The notes beneath the pieces were generated by a model. The model did not search any database, was not told where the DNA came from, and was given only the letters and a program-made list of their open reading frames with translations. A program made the translations under genes and the position numbers. Below, piece after piece: positions 1 through 8,230 of a stretch of 64,000 bases of DNA. The first letter of the stretch is position 1, and every line of letters begins with the position of its first letter. Source of the DNA: Pseudomonas sp. F(2018) (GTDB taxonomy: Bacteria > Pseudomonadota > Gammaproteobacteria > Pseudomonadales > Pseudomonadaceae); NCBI RefSeq assembly GCF_005508865.1, contig NZ_SCOM01000001.1, positions 930,001-994,000 of the forward strand, in the 5' to 3' direction.

Positions 1-1007
1 CAGTAGCCGGTGTTGAGGCCCATGCGGATCTCCAGCGGCTTGGTGATGCCCTGGGCGCGCCACTGCTGGCGCAGCACCTTCATGTGCTTGCGCATGGCGA
101 TGGCCATGGACACCGCGTTCACTGCGTCTTTCTTGGCGCCCTGGCTGGAGGGGTCGCCGAAGAACACCAGCACGCTGTCGCCGACGAACTTGTCGATGGT
201 GCCGCCGTACTTGAGGGCGATCTTCGACATCTCGTTGAGGTAGGTGTTGAGCAGGTCGGTGAGCTGCTCGGCTTCCAGCTCCTCGGCCAGTTCGCTGAAG
301 CCCTTGATGTCGGAGAAGAACACGGTGAGCTTCTTGCGTTGGGTCTCCAGGCGCACGTGCTTCTTGCCGCTGAAGATCATTTCCCAGACCTGCGGCGACA
401 GGTACTTGGCCAGGTTGCGTGCCAGGCGCGCGGCCTTTTCCTGCTCGCGTTTGATCTCGATGCGTGCCTGGGTCAGGCGCATGCCCTGCTCGTGGACGAA
501 GAAGGCGGTGATGCAGATATACAGGGTAGTCAGCAGGATGCTGGTCATCGCCACCAGGCTGGGGCTGGCGATATTGATTTCCGGATGGATCAGCGCGGTG
601 TTCAGCGCCATGCTGCCCAAGGCGATCAACAGGGCCAGGCCCATGTTGCGCAGGCCGCCGGCGATCAGCGAGCTGAACGCCAGGGTCAGCAGGAACATCA
701 GCGTCGGCACTATCGAGAAGCCCATCAGCACGCCGGCGGCGCCGGCATGGATGGCGTCGAGGAACAGCAGGATCAGGTTGGTCTGCTGCGGATGATCGCG
801 CTTGAAGCGGTTGCCCAGGTGATAGGCCAGGTGCGGGTAGAGCAGGGCGTACGGCACCATCCACAGGATGTTGTAGCCGAAGTGGTTGCTATAGGTACCG
901 GCAGCAACGGCAGCAGCGGGGGCGATGTAGGCCAGCACCCGCGAATAATATTCGCGGAGCAACGGGGCAGGCTGCGCCCTGGGTGTTTCCTGGACGTTGG
1001 ACTTCAT
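1..1007 (-). CDS. cyaB: Class III adenylate cyclase with MASE2 membrane domain, 3' end cut by window edge
   Basis: This would make cyclic AMP from ATP at the inner membrane; in P. aeruginosa CyaB is the main source of cAMP for the Vfr virulence regulator. The reverse strand reads from an ATG at 1007 without a stop to base 1, giving 335 codons. Residues about 20-160 are hydrophobic and fit a MASE2 domain. After a charged linker comes the catalytic domain, with FFSDIKGFSELAE (metal-binding Asp) and KFVGDSVLVFFGDP. The C-terminal end of the cyclase domain lies outside the window. Orientation and the next genes match the P. aeruginosa cyaB neighbourhood. Family assignment is firm; the cyaB identity rests on the MASE2 plus cyclase architecture and synteny. 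Confidence 0.9.
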   Translation of the reverse strand, partial: MKSNVQETPRAQPAPLLREYYSRVLAYIAPAAAVAAGTYSNHFGYNILWMVPYALLYPHLAYHLGNRFKRDHPQQTNLILLFLDAIHAGAAGVLMGFSIVPTLMFLLTLAFSSLIAGGLRNMGLALLIALGSMALNTALIHPEINIASPSLVAMTSILLTTLYICITAFFVHEQGMRLTQARIEIKREQEKAARLARNLAKYLSPQVWEMIFSGKKHVRLETQRKKLTVFFSDIKGFSELAEELEAEQLTDLLNTYLNEMSKIALKYGGTIDKFVGDSVLVFFGDPSSQGAKKDAVNAVSMAIAMRKHMKVLRQQWRAQGITKPLEIRMGLNTGY

Positions 1008-1152
1008 GGATGGAGCGATCCCTGATGTTTTTCTGACGCTTCTGACGAGCGCCTGAACGGCTGCAAGACCTGAGCCAAGGCTATGGCGGGTAGGGGATCA
1101 TAACCAGCTGCCATTCAGCGGCCAAGCGTGGCCGCCGAATGGCGAAATGCAA

Positions 1153-1740
1153 TCACGCCGGCTGGCGTTCCATGGCGGCCTTGTACAGCGACTGCCTGGG
1201 CTGGGCGAATACCCGGCGCAGCATGGGCTCGAAGAACTCCAGCGGCAGCACTTCGCCCTGCGGGTCGAAGGCGGCGGCGTCGTAGCGGGCGCAGAACTCG
1301 ATGGTCGCCTGGTACTGCGGGTGGTCCTTGAACTGCTCGCGCAGATGGCGATCCATGCCCAGGTGATGGAAGAAGTAGTAGCCCTGGAAGATGCCGTGCT
1401 TCTCGACCATCCAGTGGTTCTCGGCGCTGACGAACGGCTTGAGCATGGCCGCGGCGATGTCCGGGTGGTTGTAGGTGCCGAGAGTGTCGCCGATATCGTG
1501 GAGCAGGGCGCAGACCACGTATTCCTCGTCACGGCCGTCGCGGTAGGCGAGGGTGGCGGTCTGCAGCGAGTGGCTCAGGCGGTCGATGGGAAAGCCGCCG
1601 AAGTCGCCGTCGAGCAGGCGCAGGTGGCTGAGGATGCGGTCGGGCAGCCGGGTGGCGTACTGGGCGAAATCCTTGGCGATGATGGCCCAGTCATCTGCCG
1701 TGCCGTCTTCCATATGGGTGAAACGGGCATGTGCATTCAT
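1153..1740 (-). CDS. HD-domain protein, possible phosphohydrolase or PhnZ/MIOX-like oxygenase
   Basis: This is a 195-residue soluble protein with a single HD domain. The metal-ligand pattern starts at HSLQTATLAYRDG and continues with ALLHDIGD, then further histidines (YNHPD, NHWMVEKHG). I chose the ATG at 1740 (MNAHARFTH) rather than an upstream in-frame start because an AAGAGGA ribosome binding site sits about 7 bases before it. The spacing HSLQ...ALLHDIG resembles diiron HD proteins such as PhnZ as much as classical phosphohydrolases, so the reaction is not decided. There is no phosphonate gene nearby to support a PhnZ role. It lies between cyaB and an Mpo1-like gene, all on the minus strand. 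Confidence 0.75.
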   Translation of the reverse strand: MNAHARFTHMEDGTADDWAIIAKDFAQYATRLPDRILSHLRLLDGDFGGFPIDRLSHSLQTATLAYRDGRDEEYVVCALLHDIGDTLGTYNHPDIAAAMLKPFVSAENHWMVEKHGIFQGYYFFHHLGMDRHLREQFKDHPQYQATIEFCARYDAAAFDPQGEVLPLEFFEPMLRRVFAQPRQSLYKAAMERQPA

Positions 1741-1787
1741 TAAGCGTCCTCTTGTTATTGGTCGGGACTGCGCACGGATACGATCTT

Positions 1788-1896
1788 GCGAGCTAGAGCC
1801 AGACAAGGCAGAAGTGGCCGAAGGAGCGCAGTTTACGAGCTGTAAATGAGCATCCTGAGGCCGCTTCTAACGCCGACTGGCCGACGCGCAGCAGGT
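1788..1896 (+). repeat. Dispersed intergenic hairpin element, copy A
   Basis: This non-coding element sits in the gap between the Mpo1-like gene and the HD gene. It starts at GCGAGCTAGAG and ends at GCGCAGCAGG. Its core is a 5-bp stem TTTAC/GTAAA (1832-1836 and 1842-1846) with a 5-base loop, followed directly by TGAGCAT. A reverse-complement copy lies at 8047-8211 and a divergent copy at 3405-3503, where the stem bases differ but pairing is kept. No transposase is nearby. Confidence 0.7.
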
Positions 1897-1905
1897 CGTA
1901 TGGCC

Positions 1906-2223
1906 TCAGAAACGGATACGGCCGGTGAAGGCGTCCTTGAGCATCACCCAGTCGCCCATCAGGCTGTACAGCGGGTACTTGAAGGTGGCCGGCTTGTTCT
2001 TCTCGAACACGAAGTGGCCAACCCAGGCGAAGCCGTAGCCGGCCAGCGGCAGGGCCAGCAGCCACAGCCACTGCTGGGTGACGACAGCGTAGGCGAGGAT
2101 GGAGAGCACCAGCAGGCTGCCGACGTAGTGCAGGCGGCGGCACACATCGTTGCTGTGCTCCTGCAGGTAATAGGGGTAAAACTCGGCAAAGCTGTTGAAG
2201 CGATCGGTGGTTTCGGCGCTCAT
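1906..2223 (-). CDS. Mpo1-like (DUF962) membrane protein
   Basis: This small integral membrane protein of 105 residues belongs to the DUF962/Mpo1 family; the yeast member is an ER fatty-acid 2-hydroxy dioxygenase. It has the family signature near the N-terminus (FNSFAEFYPYYLQEHSN, then RRLHYVGS) and two hydrophobic segments at about residues 34-50 and 53-72, followed by a GHFVFEKNKPATF stretch with histidine and charged residues typical of the family. An AGGAGGT ribosome binding site precedes the ATG at 2223. The bacterial role is not established; a lipid oxidation function is inferred from the yeast protein only. Confidence 0.85.
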   Translation of the reverse strand: MSAETTDRFNSFAEFYPYYLQEHSNDVCRRLHYVGSLLVLSILAYAVVTQQWLWLLALPLAGYGFAWVGHFVFEKNKPATFKYPLYSLMGDWVMLKDAFTGRIRF

Positions 2224-2347
2224 GGCGTACCTCCTGTCATTGTCGACGCCAGTCTATGCGGACTGTCTTCCGCGGCCAGTGACATACAGGGCCAGTTTAG
2301 TATCCTCTTGGCGCCAGACCGTGCTGACCAACTTATAAGAACAAACG

Positions 2348-3349
2348 ATGAGCGAACGTACCACTTCCTCCAGCTGGGCTTCCGGCATCGTCCAGGCCCT
2401 GGAGCTGGGCGGCGTCGACTGCCGTGCGCTGTTCGCCCGCCTGGGGCTCGACTATGCGGCCCTGACCGATCCGGACGCGCGCCTCCCGCAGGATGCCATG
2501 ACCCGTCTCTGGCACCTGGCGGTGGAGGCATCCGGCAACCCGGCTATCGGCCTGAACATGGCCAAGGTGGTCCGGCCGGCGTCCTTCCATGTGGTGGGCT
2601 ATGCGCTGATGTCCAGCCGCAACCTGCTCGAGGGCTTCAACCGCCTGGTGCGCTACCAGCGCATCATCGCCGAGGGCTCGGACCTGTGCCTGCGCCCCTC
2701 GCCCGAGGGCTACGAACTGATCCAGGCGATCCATGGCGACCGTCTGCCGCCGGCGCGGCAGAGCTCCGAGGCGTCGCTGGCCTATTCCCTGGCGTTCTGC
2801 CGGTGGCTCACCGGCAAGCCGATCACGCCGCTGCTGGTCAGCTTCCAGGGCCCGGCGCCGGCCAATCTGGAGCTGTACCAGCAGGTGTTCCAGGCGCCGT
2901 TGAAATTCAATGCCGAGCACTACTCGCTGCTCTACGCCCGCGCCGATCTGGAGACTCCGCTGCCCTCGGCCAACGAGGCGCTGGCGCAGCTGCACGACCG
3001 CTTCGCCGGCGAGTACCTGGCGCGCTTCTCCGAGAGCCGGGTGACCCATCAGGTGCGCCAGGTGCTGTGCCGCCTGCTGCCCCAGGGCGAGCCCAAGCGC
3101 GAGGCGGTGGCCCAGGCGCTGCTGCTGTCCGAGCGCACCCTGCAGCGGCGCCTGCAGGAGGAGGGCACCAGCTACCAGCAACTGCTCGACGACACCCGCC
3201 GCGAGCTGGCCGAGCAGTACCTGGCCCAGCCCAACCTGACCCTGCTGGAAGTCGCCTATCTGCTCGGCTTCGCCGACCCCAGCAATTTCTTCCGCGCCTT
3301 CCGCCGCTGGTTCGATGCCACGCCGGGTGAGTACCGCGCGCGGTTGTGA
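2348..3349 (+). CDS. AraC-family transcriptional regulator (AraC_N/OruR-type arm domain)
   Basis: This is a 333-residue DNA-binding regulator. Residues about 20-205 form the long N-terminal effector domain typical of the OruR/ArgR-like AraC group. Residues about 235-333 carry two helix-turn-helix motifs (VAQALLLSERTLQRRLQEEG and the signature ending EVAYLLGFADPSNFFRAFRRWFDATPGEYR). It is transcribed divergently from the Mpo1-like gene at 2223 and convergently with trkH. Its inducer is not visible; no transport or catabolic genes are next to it, so no target is proposed. The ATG at 2348 starts MSERTTSS. Confidence 0.9.
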   Translation: MSERTTSSSWASGIVQALELGGVDCRALFARLGLDYAALTDPDARLPQDAMTRLWHLAVEASGNPAIGLNMAKVVRPASFHVVGYALMSSRNLLEGFNRLVRYQRIIAEGSDLCLRPSPEGYELIQAIHGDRLPPARQSSEASLAYSLAFCRWLTGKPITPLLVSFQGPAPANLELYQQVFQAPLKFNAEHYSLLYARADLETPLPSANEALAQLHDRFAGEYLARFSESRVTHQVRQVLCRLLPQGEPKREAVAQALLLSERTLQRRLQEEGTSYQQLLDDTRRELAEQYLAQPNLTLLEVAYLLGFADPSNFFRAFRRWFDATPGEYRARL

Positions 3350-3404
3350 ACCACTGGGGTGCTTCCCTCGGTGAAAAATTTGCTCTGACCGTCGCGAGCG
3401 CGCC

Positions 3405-3503
3405 TCAGCCGTGGGCGGCCAGCGCGCAGCAAGCGCAGTGGACTTGAGGTCCATGAGCATTGCGAGCACTGCCCGCACGCGGATCAGGCGTGCGCAGCAG
3501 GTC
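3405..3503 (+). repeat. Dispersed intergenic hairpin element, divergent copy C
   Basis: This copy lies in the convergent gap between the araC-like gene and trkH. It has the same layout as the copies at 1788-1896 and 8047-8211: AAGCGCAG, a 5-bp stem, a 5-base loop, TGAGCAT, and a distal GCGCAGCAGGTC. Here the stem is TGGAC/GTCCA (3439-3443 and 3449-3453) instead of TTTAC/GTAAA, so two base pairs have changed on both sides together. Outer parts are much more diverged than between the other two copies. Confidence 0.55.
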
Positions 3504-3515
3504 AGGGCGAATTTT

Positions 3516-4970
3516 TCAGTGGCGCCAGAATGCGGGGAGCAGCAGTACGAGTACGGTGAGGATCTCCAGCCTGCCCAGCAGCATGCCGGCACTCAGCAGC
3601 CACTTGGCCGTGTCCGGCAGGCTGGAGAAGTTACCGGCCGGGCCGATGATCGGCCCCATACCCGGGCCAACGCCGGACACCGTGCTGGCCGCGCCGGACA
3701 GCGCGGTGATCCAGTCAAGCCCGCACAGGCTCAGGGCCAAGGCCAGGGCGGCGATGGTGATGGTGAAGAAGAATGAGAAGGCCAGGATAGAGCGGACGAT
3801 GTCCTCGTCCAGGCGGTGGCGGTTGTACTGCTGCTTGATCACCGCGCGCGGGTGTACCAGCTGCATCAGGTTGGCCTTGAGCAGGATGAAGGCGACCTGG
3901 AAGCGGAACACCTTGAGGCCGCCGGCGGTGGAGCCGGAGCAGCCGCCGATGAAGCCCAGATAGAAGAACAGCATGGTCGAGAAGCCGCCCCACAGGCTGT
4001 AGTCGCCGAGGGCGAAGCCGGTGGTGGTCATGATCGAGGTGGTGTTCACCGCTACGTGGCGCAGGGCCTCGAACCAGTGCAGCTGAGTGGTCAGGGTGTA
4101 CCAGGTGGCCAGCACCAGCCAGCTGCCGAGCAGCACGAACATGAAACCGCGCACCTGCTCGTCGCGGATCAGCGCCCGGTAGTTGCCGCGCAGGGTGGAG
4201 ACGTACAGCACGAACGGCAGGCTGCCGAGGATCATCACCACCACCGCCACCCAGTGCACGGCCGGCTGCTGCCACTTGGCCAGGGAGGCGTCCGAGGTGG
4301 AGAAACCGCCGGTGGAGATCGCCGACATGGCGTGGTTGATCGCGTCGAACAGGTTCATCCCGGCCAGCCAGAAGCCCAGTACCGCCAGGGCGCTGAGGCC
4401 GACATAGGCCACCACCATGTACTTGGCCACCATGTGCGAGCGCGGCATGACCTTGTCCGAGCGGTCCGAGGATTCGGTCTGGAACAGGCGCATGCCGCCA
4501 ATGCGCAGCATCGGCAGGATCGCCACGGCCATGGCGATGAAGCCGATGCCGCCCAGCCAGTGCAGCAGCGAGCGCCAGATCAGAATGCCCGGCGACATGC
4601 TGTCCAGACCGATGAAGATGGTGGCGCCGGTGGCGGTGATGCCGGACATGCTCTCGAAGTAGGCATCGGTGAAGCTGGCGTGCTGGGTGAAGATGAACGG
4701 CAGGGTGGCGAACAGCGAGACCAGCAGCCAGCTGGACACGGTCAGCATGTACATGTCGCGTGGCCGCAGCTGGCCGTGCTGCGGGCGGCCCTGGGCGATC
4801 ATCACGATGCCGGCGACGAAGGTGATCAGGCTGGACCAGAGGAAGGCGTTGATGCCCTGCGGCTGCTCGAACACCAGCAGGGTGGCGACCGGCACCAGCA
4901 TGCTCACCGCCAGGGTGATCAGGAAGATGCCGTTGATGAAGGCGAGGATGCGTAGGGTAGGCAGAGACAT
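3516..4970 (-). CDS. trkH: Trk potassium uptake system membrane subunit TrkH
   Basis: This 484-residue polytopic inner-membrane protein forms the K+ pore of the Trk system and works with the NAD-binding TrkA subunit, which is not in this window. Four pore-loop filter segments are visible in order: GITATGATIF, SAISTGGFST, STSIMTTTGFAL and STVSGVGPGMGP. The length matches the family. A GAAAGGAA ribosome binding site precedes the ATG at 4970. It is monocistronic here, convergent with the AraC gene and divergent from the cysteine-cluster gene at 5164. Confidence 0.95.
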   Translation of the reverse strand: MSLPTLRILAFINGIFLITLAVSMLVPVATLLVFEQPQGINAFLWSSLITFVAGIVMIAQGRPQHGQLRPRDMYMLTVSSWLLVSLFATLPFIFTQHASFTDAYFESMSGITATGATIFIGLDSMSPGILIWRSLLHWLGGIGFIAMAVAILPMLRIGGMRLFQTESSDRSDKVMPRSHMVAKYMVVAYVGLSALAVLGFWLAGMNLFDAINHAMSAISTGGFSTSDASLAKWQQPAVHWVAVVVMILGSLPFVLYVSTLRGNYRALIRDEQVRGFMFVLLGSWLVLATWYTLTTQLHWFEALRHVAVNTTSIMTTTGFALGDYSLWGGFSTMLFFYLGFIGGCSGSTAGGLKVFRFQVAFILLKANLMQLVHPRAVIKQQYNRHRLDEDIVRSILAFSFFFTITIAALALALSLCGLDWITALSGAASTVSGVGPGMGPIIGPAGNFSSLPDTAKWLLSAGMLLGRLEILTVLVLLLPAFWRH

Positions 4971-5163
4971 CGGGTTCCTTTCCGCGTGGTTGCCTTGAGT
5001 CTAGTGCGCCGGCATTGCGGGAACCGGCTAGGCTGCGGTGGGGCGCCATTCTACCTTGGTGCCATGCCCTGTAAATCCGCCGTGTGGGGCTTCACAGCGG
5101 CGAGTGGATTCATAGAATACGGCTCCATTCTCCGGCGCTCGGCCGGCTCACTGCGTATGCGCC

Positions 5164-5511
5164 ATGTCCGATAACCATCCCTGCCTCAGTTGCGGCGCCT
5201 GTTGCGCCAACTTCCGCGTGTCCTTCTACTGGGGCGAATGCCAGTCCGCCGGCGGCACGGTGCCCGATCACTTGGTCGAGCAGATCGGTCCCTACCATGT
5301 GGCGATGCTCGGCACCACGACCAAGCCGGTGCGCTGCATCGGCCTGCAGGGCGAGGTGGGCTGCGGCACGCGCTGCAACGTCTACGAGCAGCGCTCCAGC
5401 ACCTGCCGGGAGTTCACCGCCAGTTGGGAGGATGGTCAGCACAACCCGCATTGCGATGCGGCGCGCGCGGCCTTTGGCCTGCCGCCGCTGACGCCAGAAC
5501 ACTTCGGCTAG
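5164..5511 (+). CDS. YkgJ-family cysteine cluster protein
   Basis: This is a 115-residue soluble protein of the YkgJ/CxxCxxCC group, thought to bind zinc or an Fe-S cluster. It begins with the cluster motif CLSCGACCANFR and has further cysteines in RCIGLQGEVGCGTRCNVY and SSTCREF. Function is unknown across the family. The nitroreductase gene follows 30 bases later in the same direction, so the two may be cotranscribed; this pairing is also seen in P. aeruginosa. Confidence 0.85.
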   Translation: MSDNHPCLSCGACCANFRVSFYWGECQSAGGTVPDHLVEQIGPYHVAMLGTTTKPVRCIGLQGEVGCGTRCNVYEQRSSTCREFTASWEDGQHNPHCDAARAAFGLPPLTPEHFG

Positions 5512-5541
5512 AATGCCCGCCTGCTTCCCTTGGAGATGGCC

Positions 5542-6099
5542 ATGCAAGCCCTCGATCTGCTGCTCAATCGCGTATCCGTCGGTCGTCTGCTGGAGCCGGC
5601 GCCTGATGCCGCCCAGCGCGAGCTGATGTTCCGCGCCGCCCTGCGTGCGCCGGACCATGGCCAGCTGCGCCCCTGGCGTTTCCTCACCGTCGAGGGCGAT
5701 GCCCGCGTGCGCCTCGGCGAACTGTTCGCCACGGCCATGGCCAGCGATCCGGCGAACAAGGCCGAGGCCCTGGACAAGGCCCGCGCCATGCCGCTGCGCG
5801 CCCCGCTGCTGATCGTGGTGGTCGCGCGCCTGAGCGAACACCCCAAGGTGCCGCAGGAAGAACAGGCGCTGTCCGCCGGCTGCGCCGCCCACGGCCTGCT
5901 ACTGGCGGCCCAGGAGCTGGGCTTCGGCGCCATCTGGCGCACCGGTGCCCTGGCCCATCACCCGCAGGTGCTGGTCGGTCTCGGCCTGCACGCCAGCGAG
6001 CGGATTGTCGGCTTTCTCTATGTCGGCAGCTTCGAAGGCGAGCGCCGCACGCCACCGGCCCTGGAACCGGTGCAGTTCGTCAGCGCCTGGCGGGGCTGA
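5542..6099 (+). CDS. Nitroreductase-family FMN oxidoreductase (YdjA-like)
   Basis: This is a 185-residue flavoprotein of the small YdjA-type nitroreductase class, which reduces substrates with NAD(P)H using FMN. The FMN-phosphate binding region is seen at the N-terminus (LLNRVSVGRLLEPAPD) and the second FMN motif near LGFGAIWRTG. I prefer the ATG at 5542 (MQALDLLL) because GGAG lies six bases upstream and the length then fits YdjA; in-frame starts at 5530 and 5536 are less likely. The physiological substrate is unknown. Confidence 0.87.
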   Translation: MQALDLLLNRVSVGRLLEPAPDAAQRELMFRAALRAPDHGQLRPWRFLTVEGDARVRLGELFATAMASDPANKAEALDKARAMPLRAPLLIVVVARLSEHPKVPQEEQALSAGCAAHGLLLAAQELGFGAIWRTGALAHHPQVLVGLGLHASERIVGFLYVGSFEGERRTPPALEPVQFVSAWRG

Positions 6100-6106
6100 G
6101 TCCGCT

Positions 6107-7429
6107 TCATTCGGCCAGTGGCAACTCCAGGGTGGCGACAAATCCGCCCTGCGGGTGATTGGCCAGCAGCAACTGACCTTCATGACGCTCCGCCGCGCGG
6201 CGGGCGATGGCCAGGCCGAGGCCATGGCCCGGTGCTTCTTGCTTTGGTGCACGGAAGAACGGCTCGCCGAGGCGCTCGATGATTTCCGCCGGAGCGCCGG
6301 GGCCGTGGTCGCGCACGGCGATGCGCAGCTGGCCATCCTGCTGGCTCACTTCGATCTCGATCGGCTGCTCCACCGGGTTGAAGCGCAGGGCGTTGCGCAG
6401 CAGGTTGTCCAGCGCGCGGCCGAGCATGTCGGGCCAGCCCTGCAGGGCAATCGGACGGCTGTCCATGCGCACCTGCAGACGCTGCTCGGGGGCGGCCAGG
6501 GCGGCATCTTCCAGCAGACCGTCGAGCAAGCCGCGTAGGTCCACCGGCTGCGGCGTGCCGGGGTCGGCATCCAGGCGGGCGAGGGCGAGGATTTCGGCGA
6601 TCAGCGCCTCCAGGCGATCGCACTCCTGGGTCAGGCGGCCCCACAGCTGCTCGCGCTGGGCCGGCTCGGCGCGCTCGGTCAGGGCCAGGGCCACGCGCAG
6701 GCGCGCCAGTGGCGAGCGCAGCTCGTGGGACACGTCGCGCAGCAGCTGGCGCTGGCTGCCGATCAGGTCCTGCAGACGCGAGCCCATGCGGTTGAAGTCG
6801 CGTGCCAGCACGCCGAACTCGTCGCCGCGGTCGGCCAGGCGCGCCAGGCTGTTCTGCTGGTAGGCGGTCTGGCCGAGGTCGTACACGGCGCCGCGCAGGC
6901 GGCCGAGCGGGCGGGTGATGGACAGGGTCAGCAGCAGGCTGATGGCGGTCAGCACCACCAGGGCGATGGTCAGGGCGCTGAGTGGCCAGAACAGGCTCTC
7001 GCGGTGCCAGGCCATCATCTCCGGGTGGGGAATGCGGTAGATGAACAGGTAGGTCTCGCCCGTGGCCGGGCTGCGGTATTCCTCGGTGATGCGGCGCCAG
7101 GGCAGGCGCTTGGGATTGTCGTGACGCGCCTCGAAGGCCGCCGCGCGCGGCGGGAAGGTGCCGTAGACCAGGGCCTGGCCTTCTTCGTTGAGGACCTGGA
7201 TGTTCACCCGGTAGCGCTGCTTGCGCTTCTCCAGAAACTGCTGGGCGGCTTCCGGGCCATTGCGCTCGTAGAGCTGGCTCCACAGTTCGGCGACATCCTT
7301 CAGCGCCGGATGGCGGCCGAGTACCCAGGAATCCTGGTCCAGCGCACGGCCCAGCAGCATGGACAGGCCGGCGACCAGGGCGACGGCCAGCCAGAAGCTG
7401 GCGAAGATGCGCCAGAACAGTGAACGCAT
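6107..7429 (-). CDS. cpxS: Sensor histidine kinase of a CpxA-like two-component system
   Basis: This is an inner-membrane kinase of 440 residues. A first membrane segment lies at about 8-28, followed by a periplasmic domain, a second membrane segment near 145-168, a HAMP domain, the H-box DVSHELRSPLARL with the phosphorylated His at about 235, and an ATPase domain with N-box DNLLRNALRF, VRDHGPG and GHGLGLAIARR. The partner regulator is at 8231-8908 and a Spy/CpxP-like protein lies between them, the same set as P. aeruginosa PA3204-PA3206 (CpxR/CpxS). It should sense envelope stress and phosphorylate the regulator. It is probably cotranscribed with the Spy-like gene 55 bases upstream. Confidence 0.88.
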   Translation of the reverse strand: MRSLFWRIFASFWLAVALVAGLSMLLGRALDQDSWVLGRHPALKDVAELWSQLYERNGPEAAQQFLEKRKQRYRVNIQVLNEEGQALVYGTFPPRAAAFEARHDNPKRLPWRRITEEYRSPATGETYLFIYRIPHPEMMAWHRESLFWPLSALTIALVVLTAISLLLTLSITRPLGRLRGAVYDLGQTAYQQNSLARLADRGDEFGVLARDFNRMGSRLQDLIGSQRQLLRDVSHELRSPLARLRVALALTERAEPAQREQLWGRLTQECDRLEALIAEILALARLDADPGTPQPVDLRGLLDGLLEDAALAAPEQRLQVRMDSRPIALQGWPDMLGRALDNLLRNALRFNPVEQPIEIEVSQQDGQLRIAVRDHGPGAPAEIIERLGEPFFRAPKQEAPGHGLGLAIARRAAERHEGQLLLANHPQGGFVATLELPLAE

Positions 7430-7484
7430 GAGTACTCCTCAAATAGCCAAGCCCGGCTCAGGGAGCCGGGCCGGTAACGCTGGG

Positions 7485-7928
7485 TTATTGGGCCTGCTTG
7501 TCCTTCTCGGCCTTCCACGCCTCGAACTCGGCACGCTCGGCGCGGCGCTTGTCCATCTCCGCCCTGCGCGTGTCGAAGGTCTTCTGCTGCTCCGGCGTGA
7601 GGATGGCACGGAAGGCCTTGTCATGCTCCAGACGGGCCGTCTCCAGTTCCTTCTTCAGCGCGTCCTGGTCGGCCTGCGGCAGTTTGCTCAGGTACTTCTG
7701 GGTGATCTCGCGCGGGTCGTTCTTGCGTTCGTGCATCAGCTTGCCCACTTGCTCACGCTGCTCGGCGCTGAGGTCGAGGTCCTTGAGCATCCGCATGCCG
7801 TGACCGCGATGCTCGCCGTGCATGGCCTTGCTGCAGTGCCCGGGTTCGCCGGGTGCGCCCTCGGGCATGGCCAGGGCGATGGTCGGCAGGCTGGCGGCCA
7901 GGAGCAGGGCGGTGAGGGTCTTGCGCAT
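7485..7928 (-). CDS. Spy/CpxP-like periplasmic LTXXQ protein
   Basis: This 147-residue protein starts with a signal peptide (MRKTLTALLLAASLPTIALA). The mature part is helical and charged, with LSAEQREQVGKLMHERK and LTPEQQKTFDTRRAEMDKR, the two LTXXQ-type repeats of Spy/CpxP chaperones. It probably protects periplasmic proteins and may damp the neighbouring kinase, as CpxP does in E. coli. A tandem GTAAA box upstream (8012-8027) suggests activation by the CpxR-like regulator. An AGGAGACACATC sequence just before the ATG supplies the ribosome binding site. Confidence 0.88.
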   Translation of the reverse strand: MRKTLTALLLAASLPTIALAMPEGAPGEPGHCSKAMHGEHRGHGMRMLKDLDLSAEQREQVGKLMHERKNDPREITQKYLSKLPQADQDALKKELETARLEHDKAFRAILTPEQQKTFDTRRAEMDKRRAERAEFEAWKAEKDKQAQ

Positions 7929-8011
7929 GATGTGTCTCCTTGTCTCGAAACCGGCGGGTTACCGGATGAGCCCAGTCTAGGGAGGGCAAGGTCAAGCGCG
8001 GTCAGCGCAGC

Positions 8012-8027
8012 GTAAAGGCTGGGTAAA
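8012..8027 (-). promoter_or_regulatory. Candidate CpxR binding box upstream of the Spy-like gene
   Basis: On the plus strand this reads GTAAA, six bases, GTAAA, with both half-sites perfect. CpxR in enterobacteria binds tandem GTAAA repeats spaced about five or six bases. It lies 84-99 bases upstream of the ATG of the Spy/CpxP-like gene, in the same locus as a CpxR/CpxS pair. Function is inferred from motif and context. Confidence 0.6.
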
Positions 8028-8046
8028 TGCCGAGCCTGCCCATAAG

Positions 8047-8211
8047 CCTGCTGCGCGTCGGGCCTGCTGCGTTAAAACTGCGTTCAGAAGGCCGCTTGCG
8101 GCCAACGCACGCCAGTGCGGCCCCAGGGGGTGAGCGCAGCGAGTCATGCTCATTTACCGCTTGTAAATTGCGCTTCTTCACGCAGTTTTGCCTTGCATGC
8201 CTCTAGCTCGC
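8047..8211 (-). repeat. Dispersed intergenic hairpin element, copy B
   Basis: This is the reverse-complement counterpart of the element at 1788-1896. It keeps GCGAGCTAGAG at one end, the TTTAC/GTAAA stem (8153-8157 and 8163-8167), TGAGCAT and the distal GACGCGCAGCAGG, with extra bases in between. Together with the CpxR-like box it fills the 302-base gap between the Spy-like gene and the regulator gene (7929-8230); no coding sequence was seen there. Confidence 0.7.
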
Positions 8212-8230
8212 GAGGCTTTTGAACAGGCTC

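Noticed and set aside
84-1025. 313-residue plus-strand frame at the window start
   Set aside because: It is antisense to the truncated adenylate cyclase, whose catalytic motifs read on the minus strand.
2333-3592. 419-residue minus-strand frame opposite the AraC gene
   Set aside because: The AraC domain structure on the plus strand is clear; the antisense translation is Gln/Gly/Leu-rich with no motif.
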